A stretch of 64,000 nt of DNA from Polynucleobacter sp. Latsch14-2. Its GTDB lineage: Bacteria; Pseudomonadota; Gammaproteobacteria; Burkholderiales; Burkholderiaceae. The first letter of the stretch is position 1; each line of letters opens with the position of its first letter. Shown here piece after piece: positions 53,893 to 63,309 of the stretch. A program made the position numbers and the translations under genes. The DNA lies in assembly GCF_018881925.1 (NCBI RefSeq), contig NZ_JACVPL010000006.1, forward strand, positions 1-64,000, given 5' to 3'. A model generated the notes under the pieces. It saw only the letters and a program-made list of their open reading frames with translations. It did not search any database and was not told the origin of the DNA.

Positions 53893-54963
53893 TTAAGCAA
53901 GTGCCGCTACAACAGCGTCACCCATTTCTACAGTGCTGACTTTTTTAGTGCCTTCGGTATAGATATCGGCTGTACGCAATCCTTGCGATAATACTTTTTG
54001 TACTGCAGCTTCAATGCGAATGGCCTGCTCAGGCATACCTAGGGAGTAACGCAGCATCATTGCAGCGGACAAAATAGTAGCTAAAGGATTGGCAATGCCT
54101 TTCCCAGCAATATCAGGTGCAGAACCATGGCTTGGCTCATACAGACCTTTGTTATTTTTATCGAGTGATGCTGACGGCAACATCCCAATGGAGCCAGTCA
54201 ACATGGCGGCTTCATCAGACAAAATATCACCAAAGAGATTTCCTGTAACAACAACATCAAATGCTTTAGGCGCTTTAACTAATTGCATGGCAGCGTTATC
54301 CACGTACATATGGGATAGCTCTACATCAGGATAATCCTTGGCAACCCTAATCATTACTTCACGCCAAAGTTGTGAAGTTTCAAGAACATTGGCTTTATCA
54401 ACGCTGCAAACCTTGTTGCCGCGCTTACGTGCCGCTTCGAATGCAACGCGACCAATCCGCTCTACTTCTGGTTCACTGTAATGCATCATGTCGAACCCTT
54501 CTCGAGCACCCTTAAATAAAGGCAACTCTGAAGTACGAATACCACGAGGCTGACCAAAGTAAATATCGCCATTCAGTTCACGAATAATCAGAATGTCTAA
54601 GCCACCAACAATTTCAGCCTTGAGGCTTGAGGCTGCAGTAAGTTCGTCATAACAAATTGCTGGGCGGAAATTGGCAAATAGCTCTAAGTGTTTACGCAAG
54701 CCTAAAATTGCCTGCTCTGGACGAAGTTCACGCGCCAATGTGTCGTACTTCCAGTCGCCAACAGCGCCAAATAAAATCGCATTCGCTTTTTTTGCCAACT
54801 CTAATGTTGCTGGCGGCAAAGGGTGACCGGAAATATCATATGCAGCACCGCCAACAGGAGCAGTTTCGAGGTCAAACTTAGGGCCGAGCGCGTTTAATAC
54901 CTTGACGGCTTCAGCAACGATTTCCGGGCCGATACCATCGCCCGGGAGGACTGCAATTTTCAT
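53893..54963 (-). CDS. leuB: 3-isopropylmalate dehydrogenase
   Basis: A 356-residue enzyme of leucine synthesis. It has [22 protein letters not shown] (split) at the start, the substrate-binding [15 protein letters not shown] and [17 protein letters not shown], and the Asp-rich [17 protein letters not shown] metal site. Decarboxylation gives 2-oxoisocaproate. It follows leuD by 23 bases. Confidence 0.96.
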   Translation of the reverse strand: MKIAVLPGDGIGPEIVAEAVKVLNALGPKFDLETAPVGGAAYDISGHPLPPATLELAKKANAILFGAVGDWKYDTLARELRPEQAILGLRKHLELFANFRPAICYDELTAASSLKAEIVGGLDILIIRELNGDIYFGQPRGIRTSELPLFKGAREGFDMMHYSEPEVERIGRVAFEAARKRGNKVCSVDKANVLETSQLWREVMIRVAKDYPDVELSHMYVDNAAMQLVKAPKAFDVVVTGNLFGDILSDEAAMLTGSIGMLPSASLDKNNKGLYEPSHGSAPDIAGKGIANPLATILSAAMMLRYSLGMPEQAIRIEAAVQKVLSQGLRTADIYTEGTKKVSTVEMGDAVVAALA

Positions 54964-54986
54964 GAAAGGCCTTTAACTCTATAAAA

Positions 54987-55634
54987 CTACGGCAGTTGTG
55001 TCGCAAGCCAAGGCATTTTGAGAATGCGCTCAGCTTCATAAGCCTTTATTTTATCTGCATGTTGCAGGGTTAAGCCAATATCGTCCAAACCATTGAGTAG
55101 GCAGAACTTTCTAAATGGGGCAACCTCAAAACTATACGCCTTGCCATCCGGCGCAATCACTTGCTGAGCCTCAAGATCAATAGTTAACTGATAGCCGCTA
55201 AAAGCAAGGGTTTCGTTAAATAAGTGGTCAACCTGCAATTCGGTCAACACAATCGGTAAGAGGCCGTTTTTAAAGCAGTTGTTATAAAAAATATCAGCAA
55301 AGCTAGGGGCAATGACCGCTCTAAAGCCGTATTGATCTAGGGCCCACGGAGCATGTTCACGAGAGCTGCCACAGCCAAAATTCTTTCGAGCCAATAAGAT
55401 GCTGGCACTTTTGTAACGTGCTTGGTTCAAAACAAAATCGGGGTTGATAGGTCGAGCACTACAATCTTGGCCAGGCTCACCATGATCAAGATAGCGCCAT
55501 TCATCAAATAAGTTTTGACCAAAGCCAGTCTTCTTAATCGACTTTAGAAACTGTTTAGGAATAATGGCATCGGTATCCACGTTCTCCCGATTCAAGGGAG
55601 CAACCAAACCTTTGTATACCGTAAATTTTTCCAT
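54987..55634 (-). CDS. leuD: 3-isopropylmalate dehydratase small subunit
   Basis: A 215-residue subunit that completes the LeuC active site. It starts with [19 protein letters not shown] and has [19 protein letters not shown]. Length is normal for the bacterial type. It is separated from leuC by a small lipoprotein gene, as in many Burkholderiales. Confidence 0.95.
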   Translation of the reverse strand: MEKFTVYKGLVAPLNRENVDTDAIIPKQFLKSIKKTGFGQNLFDEWRYLDHGEPGQDCSARPINPDFVLNQARYKSASILLARKNFGCGSSREHAPWALDQYGFRAVIAPSFADIFYNNCFKNGLLPIVLTELQVDHLFNETLAFSGYQLTIDLEAQQVIAPDGKAYSFEVAPFRKFCLLNGLDDIGLTLQHADKIKAYEAERILKMPWLATQLP

Positions 55635-55664
55635 AATGATCTTTTCTTAATCTTTACCGAATGG

Positions 55665-55874
55665 CTACTGAACGGGCGTTACCACCACGTCCTTGCCTTT
55701 GGTTTGGGATTGATTATTGGTTTGTGAAGTATTGGAACTGCCCATTGAATTACCAATAGTCTGCATATCCTTGCCAAGACCTTCCATCGTGTTAGCACAG
55801 GCAGAAAGAACTATCCCAACAACTGCAACGATTAGAAGTTTTTTAATCATCGTGAGCGAAGATAAAGAAATCAC
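55665..55874 (-). CDS. Entericidin-like small lipoprotein
   Basis: A 69-residue lipoprotein starting at GTG 55874 with a strong AAGGAGG four bases before; a later ATG (55850) lacks a ribosome site. The lipobox LSAC places the acylated Cys at residue 26. After it, ANTMEGLGKDMQTIGNSM is the entericidin A/B motif, followed by a Ser/Thr/Asn/Gln-rich tail. In E. coli EcnA/EcnB form an antidote/toxin lipoprotein pair (known); a lone copy in the leu operon need not be a toxin. It sits between leuC and leuD. Confidence 0.8.
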   Translation of the reverse strand: MISLSSLTMIKKLLIVAVVGIVLSACANTMEGLGKDMQTIGNSMGSSNTSQTNNQSQTKGKDVVVTPVQ

Positions 55875-55883
55875 AGCACCTCC

Positions 55884-57293
55884 TTAAGAAATCTTACGAA
55901 TATCAACGAAGTGGCCTTCAATCGCAGCCGCTGCCGCCATTGCCGGACTGACTAAATGTGTTCTGCCGCCGTTACCTTGGCGACCTTCAAAATTACGATT
56001 TGAAGTTGAAGCGCAACGCTCACCCGGCTCAAGGCGGTCAGCGTTCATTGCCAAACACATGGAGCAACCAGGCTCACGCCATTCAAAACCTGCCGCTTTA
56101 AATACACGGTCTAAGCCCTCGCGTTCCGCTTGGGCCTTCACTAGACCAGAGCCAGGTACCACAATCGCAAGCTTCACATTTGCAGCAACTTTTTTGCCCA
56201 AACGATCAACGACCTTTGCCGCGGCACGCATATCTTCAATGCGACTATTCGTGCATGAACCAATAAATACTTTGTCGACTGCAATATGGCTAATAGGCGT
56301 ATTGGGCACAAGATTCATATACTCTAGGGCGCGCTCAATAGCCGATCTTTTATTGGCATCACGTTCTTTTTCGGGGTCTGGAACGCAATCACTAATATCC
56401 AAAACCATCTCTGGCGAAGTTCCCCATGTAACTTGTGGCGCAATCTCTTCAGCACGGAGCTCTACAACCGCATCGAATTTAGCATCAGCATCTGAGTGCA
56501 GTGTGCGCCAATACTGCAAAGCATGACGCAGAGATTCGGATTTAGGCGAATATGGACGGCCTTGAATATATTCGATAGTGGTTTCATCCACACCTACCAA
56601 TCCAGCGCGCGCACCTGCTTCGATTGCCATATTGCAGACAGTCATGCGACCTTCCATCGACAAATTGCGTATTGCGTCACCAGCAAATTCAATGGTGTAA
56701 CCAGTTCCACCGGCAGTTCCAATTTTGCCAATCACCGCCAAAACAATATCTTTAGCGGTGCTGCCAGGCTGGAGGCGACCATCAACACGTACCAGCATGT
56801 TTTTGCTCTTTTTCATCAGTAAGGTTTGAGTTGCTAATACATGCTCAACCTCGGAAGTGCCGATGCCAAAGGCAAGCGCACCAAATGCGCCATGGGTACT
56901 GGTGTGCGAATCACCACAAACTACGGTCATACCAGGCAGTGTTGCGCCCTGCTCTGGTCCAATGACGTGAACAATACCTTGACGGACATCATTCATTTTG
57001 TATTGGGTGATCCCAAAAGCATCACAGTTCTGATCCAGGGTATCTACTTGTAACTTAGAAATAGGATCAGTAATACCTTCTGAACGATCCGTTGTCGGCA
57101 CATTATGATCGGATACCGCTAAATTCGCAGAAATACGCCAGACAGGACGGCCAGCAAGATTAAGGCCTTCAAAAGCTTGGGGGCTGGTTACTTCGTGTAA
57201 CAGCTGCCGATCGATATAGATCGTCGCCGTGCCATCTTCTTCCGAATAAACAACGTGATCATCCCACAATTTGTCGTAAAGAGTACGGGACAT
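55884..57293 (-). CDS. leuC: 3-isopropylmalate dehydratase large subunit
   Basis: A 469-residue aconitase-family enzyme. The [4Fe-4S] Cys are in [13 protein letters not shown] and [32 protein letters not shown] is the substrate His/Ser region. It isomerises isopropylmalate with LeuD. It lies 17 bases after gltA's stop on the same strand. Confidence 0.96.
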   Translation of the reverse strand: MSRTLYDKLWDDHVVYSEEDGTATIYIDRQLLHEVTSPQAFEGLNLAGRPVWRISANLAVSDHNVPTTDRSEGITDPISKLQVDTLDQNCDAFGITQYKMNDVRQGIVHVIGPEQGATLPGMTVVCGDSHTSTHGAFGALAFGIGTSEVEHVLATQTLLMKKSKNMLVRVDGRLQPGSTAKDIVLAVIGKIGTAGGTGYTIEFAGDAIRNLSMEGRMTVCNMAIEAGARAGLVGVDETTIEYIQGRPYSPKSESLRHALQYWRTLHSDADAKFDAVVELRAEEIAPQVTWGTSPEMVLDISDCVPDPEKERDANKRSAIERALEYMNLVPNTPISHIAVDKVFIGSCTNSRIEDMRAAAKVVDRLGKKVAANVKLAIVVPGSGLVKAQAEREGLDRVFKAAGFEWREPGCSMCLAMNADRLEPGERCASTSNRNFEGRQGNGGRTHLVSPAMAAAAAIEGHFVDIRKIS

Positions 57294-57310
57294 AGAGTTC
57301 CTCGTTTGCC

Positions 57311-58624
57311 TTATTTACGCACAGAAATGTTAGGAACCTTGCGAGTAGTCTCCCCAACAAACAATTGACGTGGGCGACCAATCTTATATTCAGGATCGGT
57401 AATCATTTCTTCCCACTGAGCAATCCAACCTACAGTTCTTGCGAGAGCGAAAACACAGGTAAACATCTCTGTTGGAATACCTAAAGCACGTTGCACAATC
57501 CCTGAGTAGAAGTCAACGTTTGGATAGAGCTTACGGCTCACGAAGTAATCATCCTCTAGAGCAATTTTTTCCAAGGTCATTGCCAGCTTGAACAATGGGT
57601 CGTCTTGAAGACCCAACTCCTCCAAGACTTCATAGCAAGTCTCGCGCATGAGTTTTGCACGGGGGTCAAAATTCTTATATACACGATGGCCAAAGCCCAT
57701 CAGACGTACGCTAGAGTTTTTATCTTTAACTTGGGCAATGAATTCATGAATCTTATCAACACCACCATTAGCTTGAATCTCATTTAACATCTGCAAGCAA
57801 GCTTCGTTAGCACCACCATGAGCTGGGCCCCACAAGCAAGCAATACCTGCCGATATAGCAGCAAAAGGATTGGTACCAGATGAGCCGCATAAGCGCACTG
57901 TTGACGTTGATGCATTTTGTTCGTGATCTGCATGTAGAGTAAAAATACGATCCAAGGCACGAACCAGCACTGGATTCACTTTGTACTCTTCACACGGTGT
58001 AGCAAACATCATGCGCATAAAGTTTGCCGTGTATGACAATGAGTTATCAGGATAAACAAAAGGCTGACCTACTGAGTATTTATAAGCCATAGCTACCAAT
58101 GTAGGCATCTTGGCAATCAAGCGAATCTGTGCAACTTCACGCGCTTTTTCATCGCTGTAGTCGATTTCGTCATGATAGAAAGCAGCCATTGCACCAACTA
58201 ACCCAGTCAGAACAGCCATTGGATGAGCGTCACGGCGGAAGCCACGTAAAAAGAACTGCATTTGCTCATGGATCATTGTGTGATGCATGACCAGGTCTTC
58301 AAAATCTTTTTTCTCGGTGGCATTGGGTAACTCACCGTTTAGCAACAAATAACAAACCTCCAAGAAGTCGCAATTGTTTGCTAAGTCCTCAATTGGGTAA
58401 CCACGGTAGAGGAGCTCACCCTTGTCGCCATCAATATAAGTAATTTTGCTATTGCATGAGGCTGTAGACAAAAAGCCTGAATCGTAGGTGAACTTGCCAG
58501 TTTGTCCATAGAGTTTGCGAATGTCGATGACATCTGGGCCGACCGTACCCTTAAAAATAGGCAGGTCAATATCTGGAGTCCCGTCTGAGAACGATAATTT
58601 AGCCTTGATATCCGATTCAATCAT
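57311..58624 (-). CDS. gltA: Citrate synthase
   Basis: A 437-residue type II citrate synthase. Catalytic His residues lie in [16 protein letters not shown] and [15 protein letters not shown], and the Asp in the DVDFYSGI-type [14 protein letters not shown] segment. An AGAGGA ribosome site precedes the ATG. It stands downstream of sdhE, separated by 83 bases where its own promoter probably lies. A hexameric, NADH-sensitive form is usual in this group. Confidence 0.96.
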   Translation of the reverse strand: MIESDIKAKLSFSDGTPDIDLPIFKGTVGPDVIDIRKLYGQTGKFTYDSGFLSTASCNSKITYIDGDKGELLYRGYPIEDLANNCDFLEVCYLLLNGELPNATEKKDFEDLVMHHTMIHEQMQFFLRGFRRDAHPMAVLTGLVGAMAAFYHDEIDYSDEKAREVAQIRLIAKMPTLVAMAYKYSVGQPFVYPDNSLSYTANFMRMMFATPCEEYKVNPVLVRALDRIFTLHADHEQNASTSTVRLCGSSGTNPFAAISAGIACLWGPAHGGANEACLQMLNEIQANGGVDKIHEFIAQVKDKNSSVRLMGFGHRVYKNFDPRAKLMRETCYEVLEELGLQDDPLFKLAMTLEKIALEDDYFVSRKLYPNVDFYSGIVQRALGIPTEMFTCVFALARTVGWIAQWEEMITDPEYKIGRPRQLFVGETTRKVPNISVRK

Positions 58625-58707
58625 TTCCGATCCTCTAATCTTTCAAAAATATAAGTAAAACACCAATTCGTCAGGCAACTTTGATTAAGATGCACCAAAA
58701 TGCTGAT

Positions 58708-58977
58708 TTATTTTTCCCGCAACTGCAACAGCAGACGTTTAAAAGCATCCGTCCTTGCAAAATCTTTCAAACTATCAACACTATCCTTACGACCAATTAA
58801 TAAGTCCATCAAGTCGTTATCTTCAAGAGATAAAAGTTGACCCAAAACCTTGCCATCTTCTGCGCTTAATTGATTGCCATACCGATCAAAAAAACGCCGC
58901 AGAATTAAATCGTTCTCAAGCAAGCCCCTGCGGGCATCGCACTTTAAGCGATATAACTCAGCGTTACCAAGCGTCAT
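58708..58977 (-). CDS. sdhE: FAD assembly factor SdhE
   Basis: An 89-residue small helical protein that helps attach FAD to SdhA. It has the KCDARRGLLENDLILRRF segment with the conserved RGxxE motif, and GNQLSAEDGKVLGQLLSLEDNDLMD (split). It overlaps the sdhB stop by four bases and completes the sdhCDAB-E operon. Confidence 0.92.
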   Translation of the reverse strand: MTLGNAELYRLKCDARRGLLENDLILRRFFDRYGNQLSAEDGKVLGQLLSLEDNDLMDLLIGRKDSVDSLKDFARTDAFKRLLLQLREK

Positions 58978-59678
58978 ACCGCTCTGCGAACCATTAATTC
59001 CTTAATCTTACCGATTGCCTTGGTAGGATTTAAATGCTTAGGACAAACGTCAACGCAATTCATAATCGTATGACAGCGGAATAGCCGATAAGGGTCCTCT
59101 AAATTATCTAAACGCTGAGCCGTTTCCTCATCGCGACTATCGGCAATAAAGCGATAGGCTTGCAGCAAACCCGCTGGTCCAACAAACTTGTCAGGATTCC
59201 ACCAGAATGATGGGCATGAGGTGGAGCATGATGCGCACAAAATGCACTCATATAAACCATTTAGCTCCTCACGCTCTTCAGGGCTTTGGAGTCGTTCTTT
59301 CTCTGGAGGTGGATTGTCGTTGACCAAGTATGGCTTGATCGACAAATATTGTTTAAAGAATAAAGTCATATCAACAATTAAATCGCGCACGACTGGCAAG
59401 CCAGGCAATGGGCGTAATGTGATGACCTTAGGCAATGTCAACATGTTGGTCAAACAAGCCAAACCATTTTTGCCGTTGATGTTCATTGCGTCAGAACCGC
59501 AGACACCTTCACGACATGAGCGGCGATAAGTTATGGACTCATCTTGTTTTTTCAGAGAAATCAAGGCATCCAACAACATGCGCTCGCCCGTGAGCTCTAA
59601 CTCATAGCGTTCCATGCGTGGCGCTGCATCTACATCTGGGTCGTAACGATAAATTTCAAATATACGGATATCACTCAT
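58974..59678 (-). CDS. sdhB: Succinate dehydrogenase iron-sulfur subunit
   Basis: A 234-residue subunit with three clusters: [2Fe-2S] from CREGVCGSDAMNINGKNG plus a later Cys, and the 4Fe/3Fe Cys sets in CILCASCSTSCPSFWWN and CHTIMNCVDVCPKHLNP. It passes electrons from SdhA to quinone. It follows sdhA by 17 bases. Confidence 0.96.
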   Translation of the reverse strand: MSDIRIFEIYRYDPDVDAAPRMERYELELTGERMLLDALISLKKQDESITYRRSCREGVCGSDAMNINGKNGLACLTNMLTLPKVITLRPLPGLPVVRDLIVDMTLFFKQYLSIKPYLVNDNPPPEKERLQSPEEREELNGLYECILCASCSTSCPSFWWNPDKFVGPAGLLQAYRFIADSRDEETAQRLDNLEDPYRLFRCHTIMNCVDVCPKHLNPTKAIGKIKELMVRRAV

Positions 59679-59695
59679 TTTTAATTTCTCTTCGC

Positions 59696-61474
59696 TTAAA
59701 AAGTGCGGTCTTTAGGTGGGAAGGACTCAACCGTCAATGGCTTCAACTGAACTGGCTTGTAATCCAAGCGATTCCCTTCGCTGTACCAAAGGGTGTGCTT
59801 CATCCAATTGTCATCATCACGATGCTGGTGGTCATCGTGCGAGTGGGCTCCACGACTTTCTTTACGAGCCGCCGCAGAAACCATCGTTGCATTAGCGGTT
59901 TCAACGAGGTTGGCAACCTCCAAAGCTTCGATACGTGCTGTATTGAAAATCTGAGATTTATCCTTAACCCATAAATGCTTTGCGCGCTCCGTTAACTTGG
60001 CCATCTGACGTACGCCTTCATCCATCAACTCCTGGTTACGGAATACACCAGCATATTTCTGCATCGTCTTACGAATATCGTTTGCAACATCTTGTGCGTA
60101 TTCACCTGAAGTAGAGTTATCCAGTTGAGAGACGCGCTCAAGAGTCTGCTCACCAGCATTTGCAGGCAATGGCTTGAATTCTTTATCTTTCAAATTCATG
60201 CCAACAATATGATTTCCAGCCGCACGACCGAATACCAAAAGATCAAGTAATGAATTAGTACCTAGACGGTTAGCACCGTGAACAGATACACATGAGCACT
60301 CACCAATCGCATACAAGCCATTGATGACCTCGTTATGAACCCCATTGGCTGGAACAACAACTTGACCATTAATGTTGGTAGGAATACCGCCCATTTGATA
60401 GTGAATCGTTGGTACGACTGGAATTGGCTCTTTAGTCACGTCAACGTTAGCGAAATTGATACCGATCTCGTATACAGATGGCAAACGCTTCATAATGGTC
60501 TCAGCGCCAATATGGGTCAAATCAAGCACAACGTAATCACCATTAGGACCGCAACCGCGACCTTCTTTAATTTCTTGATCCATACAGCGGGATACGAAAT
60601 CGCGTGGGGCTAAGTCTTTATAAGTTGGCGCATAGCGTTCCATGAAACGCTCGCCATCTTTATTGCGCAAAATACCGCCCTCACCACGACAGCCTTCTGT
60701 CAACAATACACCTGCACCAGCTACACCAGTTGGATGGAATTGCCAGAACTCCATATCTTCCAAAGGAATGCCAGCACGTGCTGCTAGACCCATGCCGTCT
60801 CCGGTATTAATAAAGGCGTTTGTTGACGCATCCCAAATACGGCCGGCGCCGCCGGTAGCCAGCATCACTACTTTGGCCTCCAGGATATAAATCTCTCCAG
60901 TCTCCATTTCTAAAGCAGTCACGCCGACTACATCGCCAGCATCATCACGAATAATGTCTAAAGCCAACCACTCAACAAAGAAATTGGTTTTGGCGCGTAC
61001 GTTGCGTTGGTACAAGGTATGCAACATCGCATGGCCCGTACGGTCTGCAGCCGCACAGGCACGCTGCACCGCCTTCTCACCATAGTTCGCTGTATGACCA
61101 CCAAATGGGCGCTGATAAATAGTGCCATCTGGGTTGCGGTCAAATGGCATGCCAAAGTGCTCTAACTCATAAACAACTTTTGGAGCTTCGCGACACATAA
61201 ACTCAATCACATCCTGGTCGCCTAACCAGTCAGAACCTTTGATAGTGTCATAGAAGTGATAGTGCCAATTGTCTTCGCTCATGTTGCCTAGAGAAGCGCC
61301 AATGCCACCCTGCGCCGCCACTGTATGTGAACGCGTTGGAAACACTTTTGTTAACACCGCAACATTCAACCCGGCCTCAGCCAGTTGCAAAGAAGCGCGC
61401 ATACCTGAACCACCTGCACCAATAATCACCGCATCAAAACGGCGGCGTGGTAATGCTTTTTTAATCGCGGTCAT
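59696..61474 (-). CDS. sdhA: Succinate dehydrogenase flavoprotein subunit
   Basis: A 592-residue FAD enzyme. It has the dinucleotide motif GAGGSGMRASLQLAEAG, the FAD-linked His in RSHTVAAQGG, active-site HPTGVAGAGVLLTEGCRGEGG (split) and HYQMGGIPTN. It oxidises succinate to fumarate. It follows sdhD by four bases in the standard sdhCDAB order. Confidence 0.97.
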   Translation of the reverse strand: MTAIKKALPRRRFDAVIIGAGGSGMRASLQLAEAGLNVAVLTKVFPTRSHTVAAQGGIGASLGNMSEDNWHYHFYDTIKGSDWLGDQDVIEFMCREAPKVVYELEHFGMPFDRNPDGTIYQRPFGGHTANYGEKAVQRACAAADRTGHAMLHTLYQRNVRAKTNFFVEWLALDIIRDDAGDVVGVTALEMETGEIYILEAKVVMLATGGAGRIWDASTNAFINTGDGMGLAARAGIPLEDMEFWQFHPTGVAGAGVLLTEGCRGEGGILRNKDGERFMERYAPTYKDLAPRDFVSRCMDQEIKEGRGCGPNGDYVVLDLTHIGAETIMKRLPSVYEIGINFANVDVTKEPIPVVPTIHYQMGGIPTNINGQVVVPANGVHNEVINGLYAIGECSCVSVHGANRLGTNSLLDLLVFGRAAGNHIVGMNLKDKEFKPLPANAGEQTLERVSQLDNSTSGEYAQDVANDIRKTMQKYAGVFRNQELMDEGVRQMAKLTERAKHLWVKDKSQIFNTARIEALEVANLVETANATMVSAAARKESRGAHSHDDHQHRDDDNWMKHTLWYSEGNRLDYKPVQLKPLTVESFPPKDRTF

Positions 61475-61478
61475 CTAA

Positions 61479-61844
61479 TTACACTTTCCACAAAATTTGT
61501 ACGGCATATGCCGCACAGGCTACAAGATACAAAACAGTTAAAACTTGGAGCGTTAGGCGAATACTGACTGGCTTGATGTAATCCATCCAGATGTCACGAA
61601 TACCAATCCATGCGTGATAAAACAAGCTGATGAATGCCAAGAGTGTTAATAATTTCATGAACTGGTTGCTGAATAAACCAGCCCAACCATCATAGGTAGA
61701 GCTACCAGTAATGCAATAGTCAACTAGCAACACTATTGTGAAGACCACCATCACAATCGCAGTAACGCGCTGAATGATCCACTCTTTAAGGCCGTAATGA
61801 GCGCCAACCACTAAACGCTTTGGTCCGATCTGATAAATAGGCAT
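61479..61844 (-). CDS. sdhD: Succinate dehydrogenase membrane anchor subunit SdhD
   Basis: A 121-residue three-helix anchor from ATG 61844, with AAGGA before it (the open frame reaches further upstream into sdhC and is not used). The haem-b His lies in SLFYHAWIGIRDIWMDYIKP. It anchors SdhAB with SdhC and forms part of the quinone site. Confidence 0.92.
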   Translation of the reverse strand: MPIYQIGPKRLVVGAHYGLKEWIIQRVTAIVMVVFTIVLLVDYCITGSSTYDGWAGLFSNQFMKLLTLLAFISLFYHAWIGIRDIWMDYIKPVSIRLTLQVLTVLYLVACAAYAVQILWKV

Positions 61845-61867
61845 GAAATTCCTTAATGAATGAGTGC

Positions 61868-62287
61868 TTAGTACAAGCCGAATAATTTGAGGCCGACCAC
61901 TGCAGTCAGCGCCACGCCAATACAAAAAACAATAATTGCAGAACGATTTGCTTCAGACTTCTCCACGCCGATTTCTAAATCGAGCAAGAGATAGCGGATG
62001 CCAGCACAGAAATGATGCAAGAAACACCAAATCAAGCCCAGACAAATGAGTTTGACTAAAACATTGCCGGTGATCGCTTGAAAATTCTGATAACTCAATT
62101 CTGAAGCAAGACTCTGGTCGAATATGTAGAGAATGAATGGCAATAACAAAAATAAAACTGCGCCACTAATGCGATGAAGGATGGAAACTTTTCCAGCCCA
62201 AGGCAGACGATATTTAATAAGCTGGGCTAGACCAATGTTTCGGTAAACCGGCTTGCTACTCTTTAATTCCTGATTTTCATCAACCAT
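61868..62287 (-). CDS. sdhC: Succinate dehydrogenase cytochrome b subunit SdhC
   Basis: A 139-residue three-helix protein starting at ATG 62287. It has HRISGAVLFLLLPF and the haem-b segment FLHHFCAGIRYLLLD, where the first His pair is retained and the second His of the E. coli motif (GIRH) is Tyr, a common beta-proteobacterial variant. It is first in the sdh operon. Confidence 0.92.
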   Translation of the reverse strand: MVDENQELKSSKPVYRNIGLAQLIKYRLPWAGKVSILHRISGAVLFLLLPFILYIFDQSLASELSYQNFQAITGNVLVKLICLGLIWCFLHHFCAGIRYLLLDLEIGVEKSEANRSAIIVFCIGVALTAVVGLKLFGLY

Positions 62288-62326
62288 TTGTAATCTCTAT
62301 CGTTAGGTGGAGGTTCTTTGGTGCAT

Positions 62327-62341
62327 TGTTGTATCGCAACA
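62327..62341. promoter_or_regulatory. Short perfect inverted repeat in the sdhC leader
   Basis: TGTTGTATCGCAACA has five-base perfect arms around a five-base centre. It lies about 40 bases upstream of the sdhC start in the 133-base gntR-sdhC gap. No T-run follows on the minus strand, so a terminator is unlikely; a regulator site or chance repeat remains possible. Confidence 0.3.
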
Positions 62342-62420
62342 TATTCTATTGGAAACCGTAGGGGTAGTGTGGATTTTTTGTACTTATAAGGGTCAAAATA
62401 CTGGTTTTTCCCAATATAGA

Positions 62421-63158
62421 TCAATTCAATTTATTGACGTAACTCTGCTCTGAAGTGTTGTATCTGGCGCACCGAATTTCGACTGGTTTATTGCCATAAG
62501 TGAAGGCAACTCGATCAACCAGTAAAAGCGCATGGCCAACCGGAAGCCCCAAGTGATTTGCCAAGTGTTGATCGGCATTAATGGCTTTTATCTGCTCTTC
62601 TGCCCTGACCATATGGGTTGAATATTGGCTCTCATAAAATGCATACATTGGACCTGACCAGGCGTTCAGCTTATCAAGTGTTAGGTCATTAAATCTGGCC
62701 GCCGAAAGCCAAATCTCTTCAAAAACAATGGGTTTACTCTGAAAGCTCTGAATTCTCTCAATACGAATGACGGGGTCACCTGCCTTTAATTTAAGCATTT
62801 GAGCCAAGACGGGGGTTGATTTAAGCGTCTCACAAGCCAAAAAGTGACTGATCAAATGAAGTTTCTGGCTGGCATCGAGCTCAAGCCTCAAAAAGCGGTA
62901 TTGCCAACCCTCTTCTTGGTATGTAGCCACAAAAGTGCCCTTGCCTTGCCTGCGTACCAACAGATTTTCAGCCGCCAACTCATCAATGGCCTTTCGAACA
63001 GTACCCTGACTCACAAGATAACGGGCTGCCAACTCCATTTCACTGGGGATTGGCATGCCAGGCAACCACTCTGAGGCTTGTAAACTAGCCAAAATCATTG
63101 CTTTAATTTGTTGGTATAGAGGGCTAAAAGAGGCTACTGGCAACGAAGGAATCGTCAA
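62421..63158 (-). CDS. GntR/HutC-family transcriptional regulator with UTRA domain
   Basis: A 245-residue regulator. The N-terminal winged helix (about 10-75) has PLYQQIKAMILASL, LPGMPIPSEMELAARYLVSQGTVRKA (split) and VRRQGKGTFVATY. The UTRA effector domain covers about 95-235. It lies between sdhC and mdh in divergent orientation to mdh. Its own predicted -10 and the mdh promoter share a perfect inverted repeat, which suggests auto-regulation and control of TCA genes (inference). The effector is unknown. Confidence 0.88.
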   Translation of the reverse strand: MTIPSLPVASFSPLYQQIKAMILASLQASEWLPGMPIPSEMELAARYLVSQGTVRKAIDELAAENLLVRRQGKGTFVATYQEEGWQYRFLRLELDASQKLHLISHFLACETLKSTPVLAQMLKLKAGDPVIRIERIQSFQSKPIVFEEIWLSAARFNDLTLDKLNAWSGPMYAFYESQYSTHMVRAEEQIKAINADQHLANHLGLPVGHALLLVDRVAFTYGNKPVEIRCARYNTSEQSYVNKLN

Positions 63159-63196
63159 ATTAACTCCAAAGCTAGTTTCAATTGGATAAAATCAAG

Positions 63197-63237
63197 TTCA
63201 TCACATGTCTTATAGAAGACATAATTCACAGTGTAAA
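63197..63237. promoter_or_regulatory. Divergent gntR/mdh promoters with a perfect operator palindrome
   Basis: At 63205-63222 the sequence ATGTCTTATAGAAGACAT has seven-base perfect arms and a four-base centre. On the minus strand TTTACA (63237-63232), a 17-base spacer and TATAAG (63214-63209) form a good sigma-70 promoter for gntR. On the plus strand CATAAT (63220-63225) sits 17 bases after a weak TTCATC (63197-63202), a candidate mdh promoter. The palindrome overlaps the gntR -10 and fills the mdh spacer. Confidence 0.6.
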
Positions 63238-63309
63238 TGGAAAAGCCATCCACTTGAATGGATAATAGAAAAGTTTTCATTAATCAACCTCACTCTGGAG
63301 TTATTAGTA

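Noticed and set aside
56059-56526. 155-residue open frame on the plus strand
   Set aside because: It lies antisense to leuC over conserved codons, lacks a ribosome site and any recognisable domain; a shadow frame.
63177-63195. TTGGATAAAATCAA, FNR-like sequence before mdh
   Set aside because: Two mismatches in the five-base left arm; weaker than chance expectation in A/T-rich DNA would require.
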